Part shown: positions 1-8,822 of the stretch, one piece after another
Layout: every line of letters starts with the position of its first letter
Numbering within the stretch: position 1 is the stretch's first letter
NCBI GenBank assembly: GCA_002347725.1
Contig: DDXA01000003.1
Coordinates: 124,001-188,000, forward strand
From: Actinobacteria bacterium UBA2272
GTDB lineage: Bacteria; Actinomycetota; Coriobacteriia; Anaerosomatales; Anaerosomataceae
Reading direction: 5' to 3'
DNA length: 64,000 bases
The notes under the pieces: model-generated
What the model saw: only the letters and a program-made list of their open reading frames with translations
Databases searched by the model: none
Told to the model about the DNA's origin: nothing
Made by a program: the position numbers and the translations under genes

Positions 1-134
1 TTTCCGTCGACGACAGGCGTGGGGAACTCTACCCGCGTATAGGCGTGATCTCCCGGGTCCCCGTGGATCTCATCGAAGAGGTGTTCGTGCTGGTGGGATC
101 CTCCACCGAGATCGATGCGGGGGAGATCGAGTGA
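1..134 (+). CDS. mreC: MreC, C-terminal fragment (cut by window start)
   Basis: The frame is open from base 3 and ends at TGA 132-134. The visible tail reads ...ELYPRIGVISRVPVD and then LIEEVFVLVG, which fits the C-terminal beta domain of MreC, the periplasmic-side organiser of the elongation complex. The stop overlaps the GTG start of mreD by four bases (GTGA), and PBP2 and RodA follow, so this is the usual mreCD-mrdA-rodA operon. Only about 43 residues are present, so the call rests mainly on gene order. Confidence 0.75.
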   Translation, partial: SVDDRRGELYPRIGVISRVPVDLIEEVFVLVGSSTEIDAGEIE

Positions 135-643
135 GGCGATCGTGGACAACGGTGGGCGCGCTGGCCGCGGCATTCGTGCTGCAGGTGATGCTCGCCCCTC
201 ATCTTGCCGTCTTCGGCGTGGTGCCCAACCTGCTGTTGCTCGTGGTGATCACGCTGTCGTTCGTCGAAGGCCCCTCGGCGGGCGCCATCGCCGGGTTCGG
301 TGCGGGGCTGCTGCTCGACCTGCTCGGCACGGCACCGGTCGGTGCGTGGGCGCTCGTCCTGGCGGTCACTGGCTACACCGGAGGCATGCTGCAGGAGAAC
401 CTCTTCGCCGAGGGTTGGTTGGCGCCGGTCACGGTGGCGGTGATCGCCGGTCTTCTGGCCGACACGTTCTATCTGATCGTCCTTGCAGTCGTAGGTGCGG
501 GTCCTGAGTTCTGGGCCTCGCTCGTGCAGGTCGTGCTGCCGCGTGCGGTGTACAATGCGATGCTGGTCCTGCTCGCCTACCCGTGGTTGGCGCGTTTCTT
601 GCGCTCCGACCGTACGATGAAGTCGTTCAAGCGCGTCGCCTGA
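131..643 (+). CDS. mreD: Rod shape-determining protein MreD
   Basis: This is a 170-residue, very hydrophobic protein with about five membrane segments, the length and topology expected of MreD. MreD is the small integral-membrane partner of MreC and MreB in the elongasome. The GTG start at 131 overlaps the mreC stop, indicating translational coupling. PBP2 starts 41 bp downstream. MreD sequences are poorly conserved, so position between mreC and mrdA is the strongest evidence. Confidence 0.88.
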   Translation: MRRSWTTVGALAAAFVLQVMLAPHLAVFGVVPNLLLLVVITLSFVEGPSAGAIAGFGAGLLLDLLGTAPVGAWALVLAVTGYTGGMLQENLFAEGWLAPVTVAVIAGLLADTFYLIVLAVVGAGPEFWASLVQVVLPRAVYNAMLVLLAYPWLARFLRSDRTMKSFKRVA

Positions 644-684
644 TGTAGCACGCGGCTGCGGCCATTCGGGAGCCCCGCTAACCC

Positions 685-2607
685 ATGTCCACGTACCGGC
701 AAGAACTCAAGTCGCGGTTCGCGACCCTCGGCATCGTCATCGTCGTCGTGCTGACGGCGTTGTTGCTTCGCCTATGGATGATGCAGGTGCTTACCAGCGA
801 TTCGTTCGCGGCGCTTGCCGAGAACAACCGCGTTCGCGAGATCTCACTCGACGCGCCGCGTGGGCGGATCTACGACCGCAACGGCGTCGAGCTTGTGACC
901 AACCGGTCCGCTCTTGCGGTGAGCATCGACCCGTCTCACGAGGACGTCCGGGCGCTGCTCAATCGATCGCGCAACGCCGACACGGCCGACGATCCTACGC
1001 GCCGCGAGCTCGACGACATCTTCGGCGAGGTCGCGGCGATGCTTGAGATGACGCCAGGGGAGGTGTTCGAGCGCGTTGCGGATGTGAAGCAGGAGGCTCT
1101 GCGTCCACGGGTGATCGCGCTCGATGCGCCGATGGATGTCGTGGGTCAGCTGCTCGAGCGGCAGACCGATTTTCCCTGGGTGAGAGTCGAGGAGATCGCC
1201 GTTCGGGAGTACCCGAACGGCAGCATCGGCGCACACCTGCTCGGTTACACGGGCGCCATCTCCGAGAGCGAGTATGCGAGATCGGACGTCTACGCCGGCT
1301 ACGAGCTTGGCGACACGGTCGGCAAGACCGGTGCCGAGCGGCAGTTCGAAAGCGTGCTGCAGGGCGACAAGGGCTGGCGGCGGATCGAGGTGAACGCCTC
1401 GGGTCGTCCGCAAGGGACTCTGGAAGAGCAGCCCGCTCGTCCAGGCAACGACATCCGGCTCACCATCGACATCGAGGTCCAGCGCGTGGCAGAGGAACAA
1501 CTTGCCGCCGCCATCGCCGAAGCCCGCCGACAGGGCTACACCAGCACCAAGGCGGGCGCAGCCGTCGTCCTCGATGTCGCGACCGGCGAGGTCATCGCTA
1601 TGGCGAGCGCGCCGACCTACGATCCCTCGGCGTTCCTCGGCGGCATCAGCACCGCCGAGTGGGAGGCTCTGAACGCCAAGTCGAGCGAGTATCCGCTCAA
1701 CAATCGCGCCATCATGGCGGCCTATCCACCGGCTTCGACGTTCAAAGTCGTGACGGCGCTCGCTGGACTCGAGACGGGCATCGCATCCGAGGGCAGCACG
1801 TACGTATGCACCGGCACGTGGACCGAGATGGGGAAGCAGTGGCCGAAGCGCTGTTGGAAGCGCACGGGTCACGGCACGCTGTCGTTGCGGGCGGGTATGA
1901 AGCACTCCTGCGACACCGTGTTCTATGAGATCGGCTACGAGCTGTACAAGCGCAAGGCCGAGGAGTTGCAGGCTGAGGCTCGGGCGTTCGGGCTCGGGCG
2001 GAAGACGGGGATCGACCTTCCGGGTGAGGTTGCCGGCAGGATCCCGGACGCCGAGTGGAAGAAGGAGTTCAACCGCAACTACCCCGAGTATCAGATGTGG
2101 CTGCCCGGCGACACCGTCAACATGGCGATCGGTCAGGGCGACACCCTCGCGTCGCCCCTTCAGATGGCGGCACTCTACGCGGGGATCGCCAACGACGGCA
2201 CCGTCATGCGACCGCACGTGCTTGAGGCGGTGCTCGACAGCTCTGGCGCGGTCGTCCGTGAGGTCGAGCCCGAAGTGTTCGCCGCGAGCGGCGCCTCGGA
2301 GGCGTCCCTCGGCGTGATAGGACGTTCACTCGTTGACGTGACCCGCGACGGCACCGCCAAGGGCGCGTTCTCCGGGTTCGGCATCCCTGTGGCGGGCAAG
2401 ACGGGCACGGCGGAGGTGAAGGGCAAGGACGACTATGCGGTGTTCTGTGCGTATGCGCCGGCCGACGCCCCTCGCTACGCCGTTGCCGTCCTCGTCGAGC
2501 AGGGCGGGCATGGCGGCTCGGTGACCGGCCCCGCCGCGCGCAACATTCTGGCCCAGTTGCTCGGCCGTCCGATCGTGACCATTCGCACCACGGATCTGTC
2601 GAGGTGA
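685..2607 (+). CDS. mrdA: Penicillin-binding protein 2 (elongation transpeptidase)
   Basis: This 640-residue class B penicillin-binding protein cross-links peptidoglycan during side-wall growth, together with RodA. An N-terminal membrane anchor (about residues 12-35) is followed by the dimerisation domain, which has the motif RGRIYDRNG near residue 60. The transpeptidase domain shows all three active-site motifs: S351-T-F-K354, S408-C-D (the SxD form usual in PBP2) and K572-T-G. Length is normal for the family. The gene lies between mreD and rodA, and rodA starts 6 bp after its stop, so the two are probably co-translated. Confidence 0.96.
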   Translation: MSTYRQELKSRFATLGIVIVVVLTALLLRLWMMQVLTSDSFAALAENNRVREISLDAPRGRIYDRNGVELVTNRSALAVSIDPSHEDVRALLNRSRNADTADDPTRRELDDIFGEVAAMLEMTPGEVFERVADVKQEALRPRVIALDAPMDVVGQLLERQTDFPWVRVEEIAVREYPNGSIGAHLLGYTGAISESEYARSDVYAGYELGDTVGKTGAERQFESVLQGDKGWRRIEVNASGRPQGTLEEQPARPGNDIRLTIDIEVQRVAEEQLAAAIAEARRQGYTSTKAGAAVVLDVATGEVIAMASAPTYDPSAFLGGISTAEWEALNAKSSEYPLNNRAIMAAYPPASTFKVVTALAGLETGIASEGSTYVCTGTWTEMGKQWPKRCWKRTGHGTLSLRAGMKHSCDTVFYEIGYELYKRKAEELQAEARAFGLGRKTGIDLPGEVAGRIPDAEWKKEFNRNYPEYQMWLPGDTVNMAIGQGDTLASPLQMAALYAGIANDGTVMRPHVLEAVLDSSGAVVREVEPEVFAASGASEASLGVIGRSLVDVTRDGTAKGAFSGFGIPVAGKTGTAEVKGKDDYAVFCAYAPADAPRYAVAVLVEQGGHGGSVTGPAARNILAQLLGRPIVTIRTTDLSR

Positions 2608-2613
2608 TCGCCC

Positions 2614-3744
2614 GTGGCTAGGTCGCGCACGCACAAGTCGACATCCAGGCGCTTCTTCGATGTCGTCCATGTCCCGCTTCTGCTGTGGGCGCTTGCGCTC
2701 GTGGCCTACGGATCGGTCATGGTGGCATCGGCGACACTCGGTATGGACGGCGGAGAAGGGATGCTCCTCCGTCACGCGGTGGGTATCGGCGTCGGGCTGG
2801 TTCCGCTCGCCCTTGCCTGGGCGTACGACTACACCCGTCTGCGCGGGTGGCAGGGACCCCTGATCGCGCTCGGTGCGTTCCTGCTGCTCAGTCCCCGAAT
2901 ACCCGGACTTGGCTATACGGCAGGCGGCGCTACGTCGTGGTTGGCCGTGTTCGGCGTGCGCCTGTTCCAACCGTCCGAGCCCGCCAAACTCATCTTCATC
3001 GTGGTCGTCGCGGCCGTGATCTCGTCGTTCAAGGGCCGGATGGACAAGCCCGCCGAGGTATTCAAGGTCATGGCATACCTGGCCGCCGCGCTCGTGCTCA
3101 TCCTTCTGCAGCCCGACCTCGGCACGGGCCTCGTGTTCATCGCGATCACGTTCGTCATGCTGATCGTCGGCGGGATGAAGGGCCGGTACTTCGCCTACGC
3201 GGTGCTCGTCGCGGTGCTTGCCACGGCTGCAGTGCTTCAGTTCGGTCTGCTCGCCGACTACCAGGAGGATCGCCTGCTGGTGTTCGTCGAGCCCGAACGC
3301 GATCCGACGGGGGCCGGGTACAATCTGGCTCAGTCCAAGATCGCCATCGGCTCCGGCGGCCTGGCGGGCAAGGGACTCGGAGCGGGCACCCAGTCCAACC
3401 TGCACTTCATCCCGGCGCGCCACACTGACTTCATCTTCGCGGTCCTCGGTGAGGAACTTGGGTTCCTCGGTGCGGTGCTGCTCCTCGGTCTGTTCCTCGC
3501 GCTGCTGGTGACGGCGCTTGCGATATCGACATCGTCGCGGGATCTCTACGGGGCGCTCATCTCGGCGGGCATCATCGGGATGTGGCTGTTCCAGATACTG
3601 GAGAACATAGGGATGACCGTGGGTATGATGCCTATTACAGGCATTCCGCTGCCGTTCATGAGTTTCGGCAGTTCGTCGATGGTGACCAATCTTGCCGCCG
3701 TGGGTCTGCTGTTGTCCGTGTGGTCCAGGCGCTACGGCACCTGA
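2614..3744 (+). CDS. rodA: RodA, SEDS-family peptidoglycan glycosyltransferase
   Basis: This 376-residue polytopic membrane protein of the SEDS family polymerises lipid II into glycan strands in the elongasome. The GTG start at 2614 lies 6 bp after the mrdA stop. Family signatures include LLQPDLGTG in the central part, the ARHTDFIFAVLGEELGF stretch, and a C-terminal PLPFMSFGSSSM segment corresponding to the PFVSYGGSS signature of FtsW/RodA. Adjacency to PBP2 favours RodA over FtsW or SpoVE. No anomalies were seen. Confidence 0.96.
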   Translation: MARSRTHKSTSRRFFDVVHVPLLLWALALVAYGSVMVASATLGMDGGEGMLLRHAVGIGVGLVPLALAWAYDYTRLRGWQGPLIALGAFLLLSPRIPGLGYTAGGATSWLAVFGVRLFQPSEPAKLIFIVVVAAVISSFKGRMDKPAEVFKVMAYLAAALVLILLQPDLGTGLVFIAITFVMLIVGGMKGRYFAYAVLVAVLATAAVLQFGLLADYQEDRLLVFVEPERDPTGAGYNLAQSKIAIGSGGLAGKGLGAGTQSNLHFIPARHTDFIFAVLGEELGFLGAVLLLGLFLALLVTALAISTSSRDLYGALISAGIIGMWLFQILENIGMTVGMMPITGIPLPFMSFGSSSMVTNLAAVGLLLSVWSRRYGT

Positions 3745-3771
3745 GATCACCGCGAGAGGGGAGGACGGCTC

Positions 3772-4734
3772 ATGCCGCTTCCGATGGATGTACGTGATCT
3801 GATGAAGTCCGGTACGCGCCTCGTCGAGGAGCGTGAACGGCCCGTGAGGCTCGCCGTGTTCGTCGAAGTCGACGCCGCCGACGAGCTCATCTCCGCCGTG
3901 CAGGCTGCGCTGCGCCCGAAGACCGCTGCGGCTACGCTGCAGATCGACCTTGCCGAGCCGGGCAAGCCTCCTGCGCTCGCTCCGGGCACCGACGTCGTCA
4001 TAGCGTTGGTCGGCGGTGGCGGCGCGGGGATCGTTGAGGCGCTCGAGGGACCCCGCCGGATGCAAACGCAGGTGGTCGCCGTCTCACTCGGCGCCGAGGA
4101 CCGGGCCGACGCGCTTGCCGACGCGCTGCTTCAGCCGACGGGCGATCTGGTCGTAGCCGAGAGTCCCGAGCAGGCCGTCGCGGCACTCGGCGAGTGGCTC
4201 GCCGACGCGCTCGGCAGCAAGCGCCTGGCGCTCGCGCACAACTTCGTGTTCATGAGGCGCGCGGTTGCCGAGGATGCCGTGAAGACCACGGCGTGGCAGA
4301 ACGGCGTGATCGGTGCCGTGTCGCTCATCCCCGGGGCCGACATGCCGATCATGACTGCCAACCAGGCCAAGATGCTTCTTCAGATCGCCGCCGCGTACGG
4401 CGAGCCGCTCGGCGTGGATCGCATCAAGGAGCTTGCTGCCATAGTCGGCGGCGGGTTCGCGTTGCGCACCGTGGCCCGCCAGCTGCTGGTGGTGGTCCCC
4501 GTGCTTGGCTGGGCCGTGAAGGGCGGCATCGGCTACACCGGCACCGTTGCGATGGGCAAGGCCGCGATCGCCTACTTCGAGGATGGCGCGGACTTCCAGC
4601 AGGTCACCGCTCGCCTCAAGCGACTCCGCGCCCGCGCCGCCGAGAGTCTGCCCCGGCGGCAGGTTGCGCCGGTGTCCGCGCACGACCAGCAGCTCGCACT
4701 TCCCGAGACCGGAGGCGGCCCGAGTGACGGGTGA
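3772..4734 (+). CDS. DUF697-like protein of unknown function
   Basis: This 320-residue protein follows rodA by 27 bp, with a strong ribosome-binding site (GGGGAGG, 3758-3764). The C-terminal half contains a TANQAKMLLQIAAAYG motif followed by Gly-rich, alternately hydrophobic helices. This resembles the DUF697 (YcjF-type) domain, which often accompanies small GTPases. No GTPase motif is visible here. The N-terminal half (residues 25-140) looks like an alpha/beta fold without a recognisable active site. The gene overlaps the next radical-SAM gene by 11 bp. Cellular role unknown; the DUF697 assignment is from memory of the motif. Confidence 0.6.
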   Translation: MPLPMDVRDLMKSGTRLVEERERPVRLAVFVEVDAADELISAVQAALRPKTAAATLQIDLAEPGKPPALAPGTDVVIALVGGGGAGIVEALEGPRRMQTQVVAVSLGAEDRADALADALLQPTGDLVVAESPEQAVAALGEWLADALGSKRLALAHNFVFMRRAVAEDAVKTTAWQNGVIGAVSLIPGADMPIMTANQAKMLLQIAAAYGEPLGVDRIKELAAIVGGGFALRTVARQLLVVVPVLGWAVKGGIGYTGTVAMGKAAIAYFEDGADFQQVTARLKRLRARAAESLPRRQVAPVSAHDQQLALPETGGGPSDG

Positions 4735-6571
4735 CCTCTGGGAGCTTGTCGAACCGCTGCTCGCAGGTGTCGAGCGACCGTCGCGTTACATAGATCGTGA
4801 GTGGGGTGCCCGCTCCGGCGCGCATGATGCGTACCGGGTGGCTCTCATGTACCCGGACACGTACGAGGTGGGCATGGCCAACCAGGCTCTCCAGGTGTTG
4901 GCCGCGCGCCTGGGCGCCATGGATGGTGTGGGTGTAGAGCGCGTCTTCCTGCCGTGGCTCGACATGCTCTCGGCGATGCGCGCCGAGGGAGTGCCGCTGT
5001 TCACCCTCGAGTCGTGTGCCCCGGTGGCCGAGTGTGATCTTCTCGGTATCACGCTGCCGTACGAGCTCACGTACAGCAACATCCTCGAGGCGCTCGACCT
5101 TGCCGGGATCCCACTTCGGGCTGCCGAGCGCCGCGACGGCGACCCGCTCGTCATCGGTGGCGGACCGTGTTCACACAATCCCGAGCCGATGGCCCCGTTC
5201 TTCGACGCGATCCTCGTCGGCGACGGAGAGGAAGCGGTGCTCGAGATCGTGAGCGCGCATCGGGCTGCGCGCGAGCGCGGTGCGACCCGCGCCGAGACCC
5301 TGCATGACCTCTGCACCATCGGCGGCGTCTACGTGCCGTCGCTATACGAACCGGGCCCCGGTGGCGCCCTCGCGCCGGTCGACGATGCCCCGGTGCGGGT
5401 CACGCGCCGTGTGGTGACGGACCTCGATGCGTACGAGAGTCCGATATGTCCGGTGGTCCCGTACGCGGATGTCGTACACGACAGGTCGACCATCGAGGTG
5501 CTCAGGGGCTGCTCGAGAGGGTGCCGATTCTGCCAGGCCGGGATGGTCTACCGCCCCGTGCGCGAGCGTTCGGCCGACTCGATCGTCCGGGACGCGATGG
5601 CGTCGCTTCGGTGTACCGGCTACGAGGAACTGTCGCTCACGTCGCTGTCCACCGCGGACCACTCGGCGCTTGCCGACATCCTCAGGAGACTGTCGCGACG
5701 CCTCGAGGGGACGGCCGTCTCGGTGTCGGTGCCATCGCTGCGTGTCGACTCGTTCACGCTGACGCTTGCCCGACTCCTCGGCGGCGGCCACAAGACGGGC
5801 CTCACCTTCGCCCCTGAGGCCGGTTCGCAGCGGCTGCGCGACGTCATCAACAAGAACGTCACCGAGGAGGAGCTCATCACCACGGTGCGCTCGGCGTTCT
5901 CAGCCGGCTGGCGTCGGGTGAAGCTCTACTTCATGCTCGGCCTGCCCACAGAGACCGACGACGACGTGGTCGCCATAGGCACCCTGGTCGACCGGGTGCT
6001 GGCGGAGGCCCGCGCCGCTACACCCCCTGCCGAGCGGGGCGGCCTGCGCGTCGCGGTCTCGGTGTCCACGTTCGTTCCCAAGGCGCACACGCCGTTCCAA
6101 TGGGAGGGGCAGATCCCGCTGCCGGAGGTGAGGCGTCGTCAGTCGCTACTCCGCGGAGTCATGCCGCACAAGGGCGTGGAGCTGTCGTGGCACGACGCCG
6201 AGGTCTCGGCGCTCGAGGCCGTGCTTGCGGCCGGCGACCGCTCGGTGGCCGATGCGATAGAGGCCGCCTGGCGCGCGGGTGCCTCGTTTGACGCATGGAC
6301 CGAGCGGTACTCGTTCGCGCGGTGGCTTCGGGCGTTTGAGGAGGTCGGCCTCGATGCCGCCGCCCTCGCCACGACCCCACGCCCGCTCGACGCGCCCCTG
6401 CCATGGGCGCACATCGACAGCGGCCTTTCGGAGCGGTTCCTGCGCGATGAGCGCGAGCGGGCGCTGTCAGGCGTGACCACCGACGACTGCACGTTCGCTG
6501 AGTGTACGGGCTGCGGTGTCTGCGGGGCTCTCGGGACGGATATCGTTCTGGCAGGTGAGCGCCGTGGCTGA
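4724..6571 (+). CDS. Radical SAM protein, TIGR03960-type
   Basis: This 615-residue protein has the radical SAM motif CSRGCRFC, which binds the [4Fe-4S] cluster that cleaves S-adenosylmethionine. An N-terminal domain (MYPDTYEVGMANQAL) precedes it. The C-terminus carries an extra Cys cluster, CTGCGVC, that may hold another cluster. GTG 4724 was chosen because GGAGG (4711-4715) lies 8 bp upstream; the upstream in-frame extension overlaps the previous gene deeply. This family is regularly paired with a DUF2344 protein and RNase E/G, as here. Its substrate is not known to me; an RNA target is a guess from context. Confidence 0.85.
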   Translation: MTGDLWELVEPLLAGVERPSRYIDREWGARSGAHDAYRVALMYPDTYEVGMANQALQVLAARLGAMDGVGVERVFLPWLDMLSAMRAEGVPLFTLESCAPVAECDLLGITLPYELTYSNILEALDLAGIPLRAAERRDGDPLVIGGGPCSHNPEPMAPFFDAILVGDGEEAVLEIVSAHRAARERGATRAETLHDLCTIGGVYVPSLYEPGPGGALAPVDDAPVRVTRRVVTDLDAYESPICPVVPYADVVHDRSTIEVLRGCSRGCRFCQAGMVYRPVRERSADSIVRDAMASLRCTGYEELSLTSLSTADHSALADILRRLSRRLEGTAVSVSVPSLRVDSFTLTLARLLGGGHKTGLTFAPEAGSQRLRDVINKNVTEEELITTVRSAFSAGWRRVKLYFMLGLPTETDDDVVAIGTLVDRVLAEARAATPPAERGGLRVAVSVSTFVPKAHTPFQWEGQIPLPEVRRRQSLLRGVMPHKGVELSWHDAEVSALEAVLAAGDRSVADAIEAAWRAGASFDAWTERYSFARWLRAFEEVGLDAAALATTPRPLDAPLPWAHIDSGLSERFLRDERERALSGVTTDDCTFAECTGCGVCGALGTDIVLAGERRG

Positions 6572-7235
6572 GGGATTCCGTCTCCGAGTGTGCTTCCGGA
6601 AGGCCGGTCGCCTGAGGCATCTGTCGCATCTCGAGACGATGCGTGCCTGTGAGCGCGCTGCGCGCCGGGCAGGATTGCCGTATGCTGTCAGCCAGGGATT
6701 CACGCCGCGGATGAAGATGGCGTTCGGCCCGGCGCTGCCTGTCGGGACAGCCGGTGAGCGGGAGTACTACGATTTGATGCTCGCCCGCTTCGTACCGCCC
6801 GATGAGGCCTGCAGTTCCCTGGAGGGTGTGAGCGCGGCGGAGATCGCTCCGCACCTGTGTGGGTATGTGTCCGTCAAGGAGAGGTCGCTAGGTGCCGCGT
6901 TGACCATCGCGGCCTACGACGTGACTGTGGAAGGGGGGATCCCGCACGAGGAGATCGGGCGAGCGCTCGCTCGAATCGTGGAGACCGGCACGCTTGGTAT
7001 CGACCATAAGGGCAAACACAAGGTTTTCGATCTCACCGAGGCGCTCCCGAAGGAGCCCGAGGTGACGACAGAGGATGGCCGGCCCGTCGCCCGCATCTGG
7101 GTGCGCATGGGAGAACGGGGCTCCATCCGGCCCGAGGCGCTCATTGATGCAGCACTCGGCGCTCATGCCCGGACGATCGTGACCCGGACGGACCTCTTCA
7201 TCGAGGACAAGGGAGTCTGGCGCCGACCCCTGTAG
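6564..7235 (+). CDS. DUF2344 / TIGR03936 protein, partner of the radical SAM gene
   Basis: This protein of about 223 residues opens with FRLRVCFRKAGRLRHLSHLE, the hallmark of the DUF2344 family. Some actinobacteria and clostridia have it fused to the preceding radical SAM enzyme. GTG 6564 is preferred because AGGTGA (6553-6558) is correctly spaced; GTG 6555 is the alternative. The gene overlaps the radical SAM stop by 8 bp, and RNase E/G follows by 11 bp. The conserved trio suggests a shared role in RNA modification or processing, which is inference. Confidence 0.82.
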   Translation: MAEGFRLRVCFRKAGRLRHLSHLETMRACERAARRAGLPYAVSQGFTPRMKMAFGPALPVGTAGEREYYDLMLARFVPPDEACSSLEGVSAAEIAPHLCGYVSVKERSLGAALTIAAYDVTVEGGIPHEEIGRALARIVETGTLGIDHKGKHKVFDLTEALPKEPEVTTEDGRPVARIWVRMGERGSIRPEALIDAALGAHARTIVTRTDLFIEDKGVWRRPL

Positions 7236-7246
7236 CGGGGCAGGCA

Positions 7247-8734
7247 GTGACAGACACGACACGCGAGATGCTGATCTCGCACGATACGCACGAGACGAGG
7301 GTCGCCATCCTGGAAGACCGGCGTCTCGTGGAGTTGTACGTCGAGCGGCCGAAGAGAAGCGTCGTCGGCAATGTCTACCTGGGCAAGGTGCGGGACGTAC
7401 TTCCGGGTATGCAGGCGGCGTTCATCGACATCGGACTCGAGAAGAACGCCTTCCTGTATGTGGACGAGGTCGTCTCTCCGGAAGGCGTCGCCGGCGCGCC
7501 GCGCCGGGATATCCAGTCGCTCCTGAGGCAGGGACAGCAGCTCATGGTTCAAGTGCTCAAGGATCCGATGGGCACCAAAGGCGCCCGGGTGAGCACCGAG
7601 ATCACGCTGCCCGGGAGGTTCCTCGTGCTCATGCCCTTCTCGCCGTTCGTGGGTGTGTCGCGCAAGATCCCCGATGAAGAGCGCGAACGCCTCACCTCGA
7701 TCATCGAGCCGCTCGTCCCCGAAGGCATCGGTGTGATCGTCAGGACCGCGGCGGTTGGCGCCACGGACAAGGAGCTCGAAGGCGATCTGGAGTTCCTTCT
7801 GCGTCTGTGGCGTCGCGTGCAGCATCAGGGCAGGGAGGGGCTTGCGCCGGAGGTGGTCTACACGGAGATGGACGTGGCCTTGCGGCTCGTGCGCGACGCA
7901 TTCGGTGAGGACTTCCGGCGTCTCGTGATTGACGACAAGCGCGTCTACGAGAAGGTCACGTCCTTCCTTCGGAAGACCGCGCCCAGACTCAGCAAGCGCG
8001 TGCAGCTCCACAAGGAGCGCCGGGCCCTGTTCGAGTCGTACGGGCTGCAAGACGACATCGACGCAGCGGTGCTGCGTGTCGTGCCCCTCCCGTCGGGCGG
8101 GCACATCACCATAGACCGCACGGAGGCGCTCACGGCTATCGACGTCAACACGGGCAGCTACGTGGGGCGCAAGAACCTGGAAGACACCGTCGTTCGCACC
8201 AACCTGGAAGCGGCCACCGAGGTAGTGCGCCAACTTCGGTTGCGCGACATAGGTGGCATCATCGTCATCGACTTCATCGACATGGAGAGCCCGGCGAATC
8301 GGAGTCTGGTCACCGCGCGACTCTCCAGCGCGCTCGAACGAGATCGTACGAAGACACGCGTGTCCGAGATGTCCCGCCTTGGTCTCGTGGAGATGACGCG
8401 CAAGAACGTGACAGACGGCCTCTATGGTGTGCTGACCGAGCCCTGCACGACGTGCAACGGTGAGGGCCGCGTGCTGTCCGAGGCGACGCGTCGGATCACA
8501 GTCGAGCGCCGGCTGCGGGAGATCCTCGTTACCGGGCGCTCTCCTGCGTATCTCGTGGGACTGAATCCGACGACGTACGCGCTCGTGAACGCGCCGGGTC
8601 ATAACACCGTCGCACTTCTGCGTGCCGAGACCGGCAAGCAGGTGAGCGTGATGCCGGACCCGGACGTCGCGCCTACCGAGGTGCGCGTGCTCATCGAGGG
8701 AAAGGTCGGCGCTCTCGGCCTTGATATGGAGTGA
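7247..8734 (+). CDS. rng: Ribonuclease E/G family endoribonuclease
   Basis: This 495-residue protein corresponds to the catalytic part of RNase E/G, which cuts single-stranded RNA in rRNA maturation and mRNA decay. The S1-like region has AAFIDIGLEKNAFLYVDEV. The DNase I-like region has ITIDRTEALTAIDVNTG and IIVIDFIDM, whose aspartates bind the catalytic metal. Near the C-terminus is the zinc-link motif CTTCNGEG after GLVEMTRKNV. The long disordered C-terminal scaffold of enterobacterial RNase E is absent, so it is RNase G-sized. GTG start 7247. It is the last gene before the rplU promoter. Confidence 0.95.
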   Translation: MTDTTREMLISHDTHETRVAILEDRRLVELYVERPKRSVVGNVYLGKVRDVLPGMQAAFIDIGLEKNAFLYVDEVVSPEGVAGAPRRDIQSLLRQGQQLMVQVLKDPMGTKGARVSTEITLPGRFLVLMPFSPFVGVSRKIPDEERERLTSIIEPLVPEGIGVIVRTAAVGATDKELEGDLEFLLRLWRRVQHQGREGLAPEVVYTEMDVALRLVRDAFGEDFRRLVIDDKRVYEKVTSFLRKTAPRLSKRVQLHKERRALFESYGLQDDIDAAVLRVVPLPSGGHITIDRTEALTAIDVNTGSYVGRKNLEDTVVRTNLEAATEVVRQLRLRDIGGIIVIDFIDMESPANRSLVTARLSSALERDRTKTRVSEMSRLGLVEMTRKNVTDGLYGVLTEPCTTCNGEGRVLSEATRRITVERRLREILVTGRSPAYLVGLNPTTYALVNAPGHNTVALLRAETGKQVSVMPDPDVAPTEVRVLIEGKVGALGLDME

Positions 8735-8751
8735 CCGGCGCTGCGTGGGCG

Positions 8752-8780
8752 TTGACGCTCGGCGTGCGGCTCTGTTAGTC
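8752..8780 (+). promoter_or_regulatory. Sigma-70-type promoter for rplU-rpmA
   Basis: TTGACG (8752-8757) and TTAGTC (8775-8780) are separated by 17 bp. They lie in the 88-bp gap between rng and rplU. Position and spacing fit a vegetative promoter, with a leader of about 35 nt before the rplU ATG at 8823. Confidence 0.6.
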
Positions 8781-8822
8781 TTTCTCCTCGCGTGTACTCC
8801 CACCTGACTGGAGCAACAATCC

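Noticed and set aside
844..2217. A 457-codon - strand frame opposite the PBP2 gene
   Set aside because: No ribosome-binding site or similarity; PBP2 in the sense strand has all catalytic motifs.
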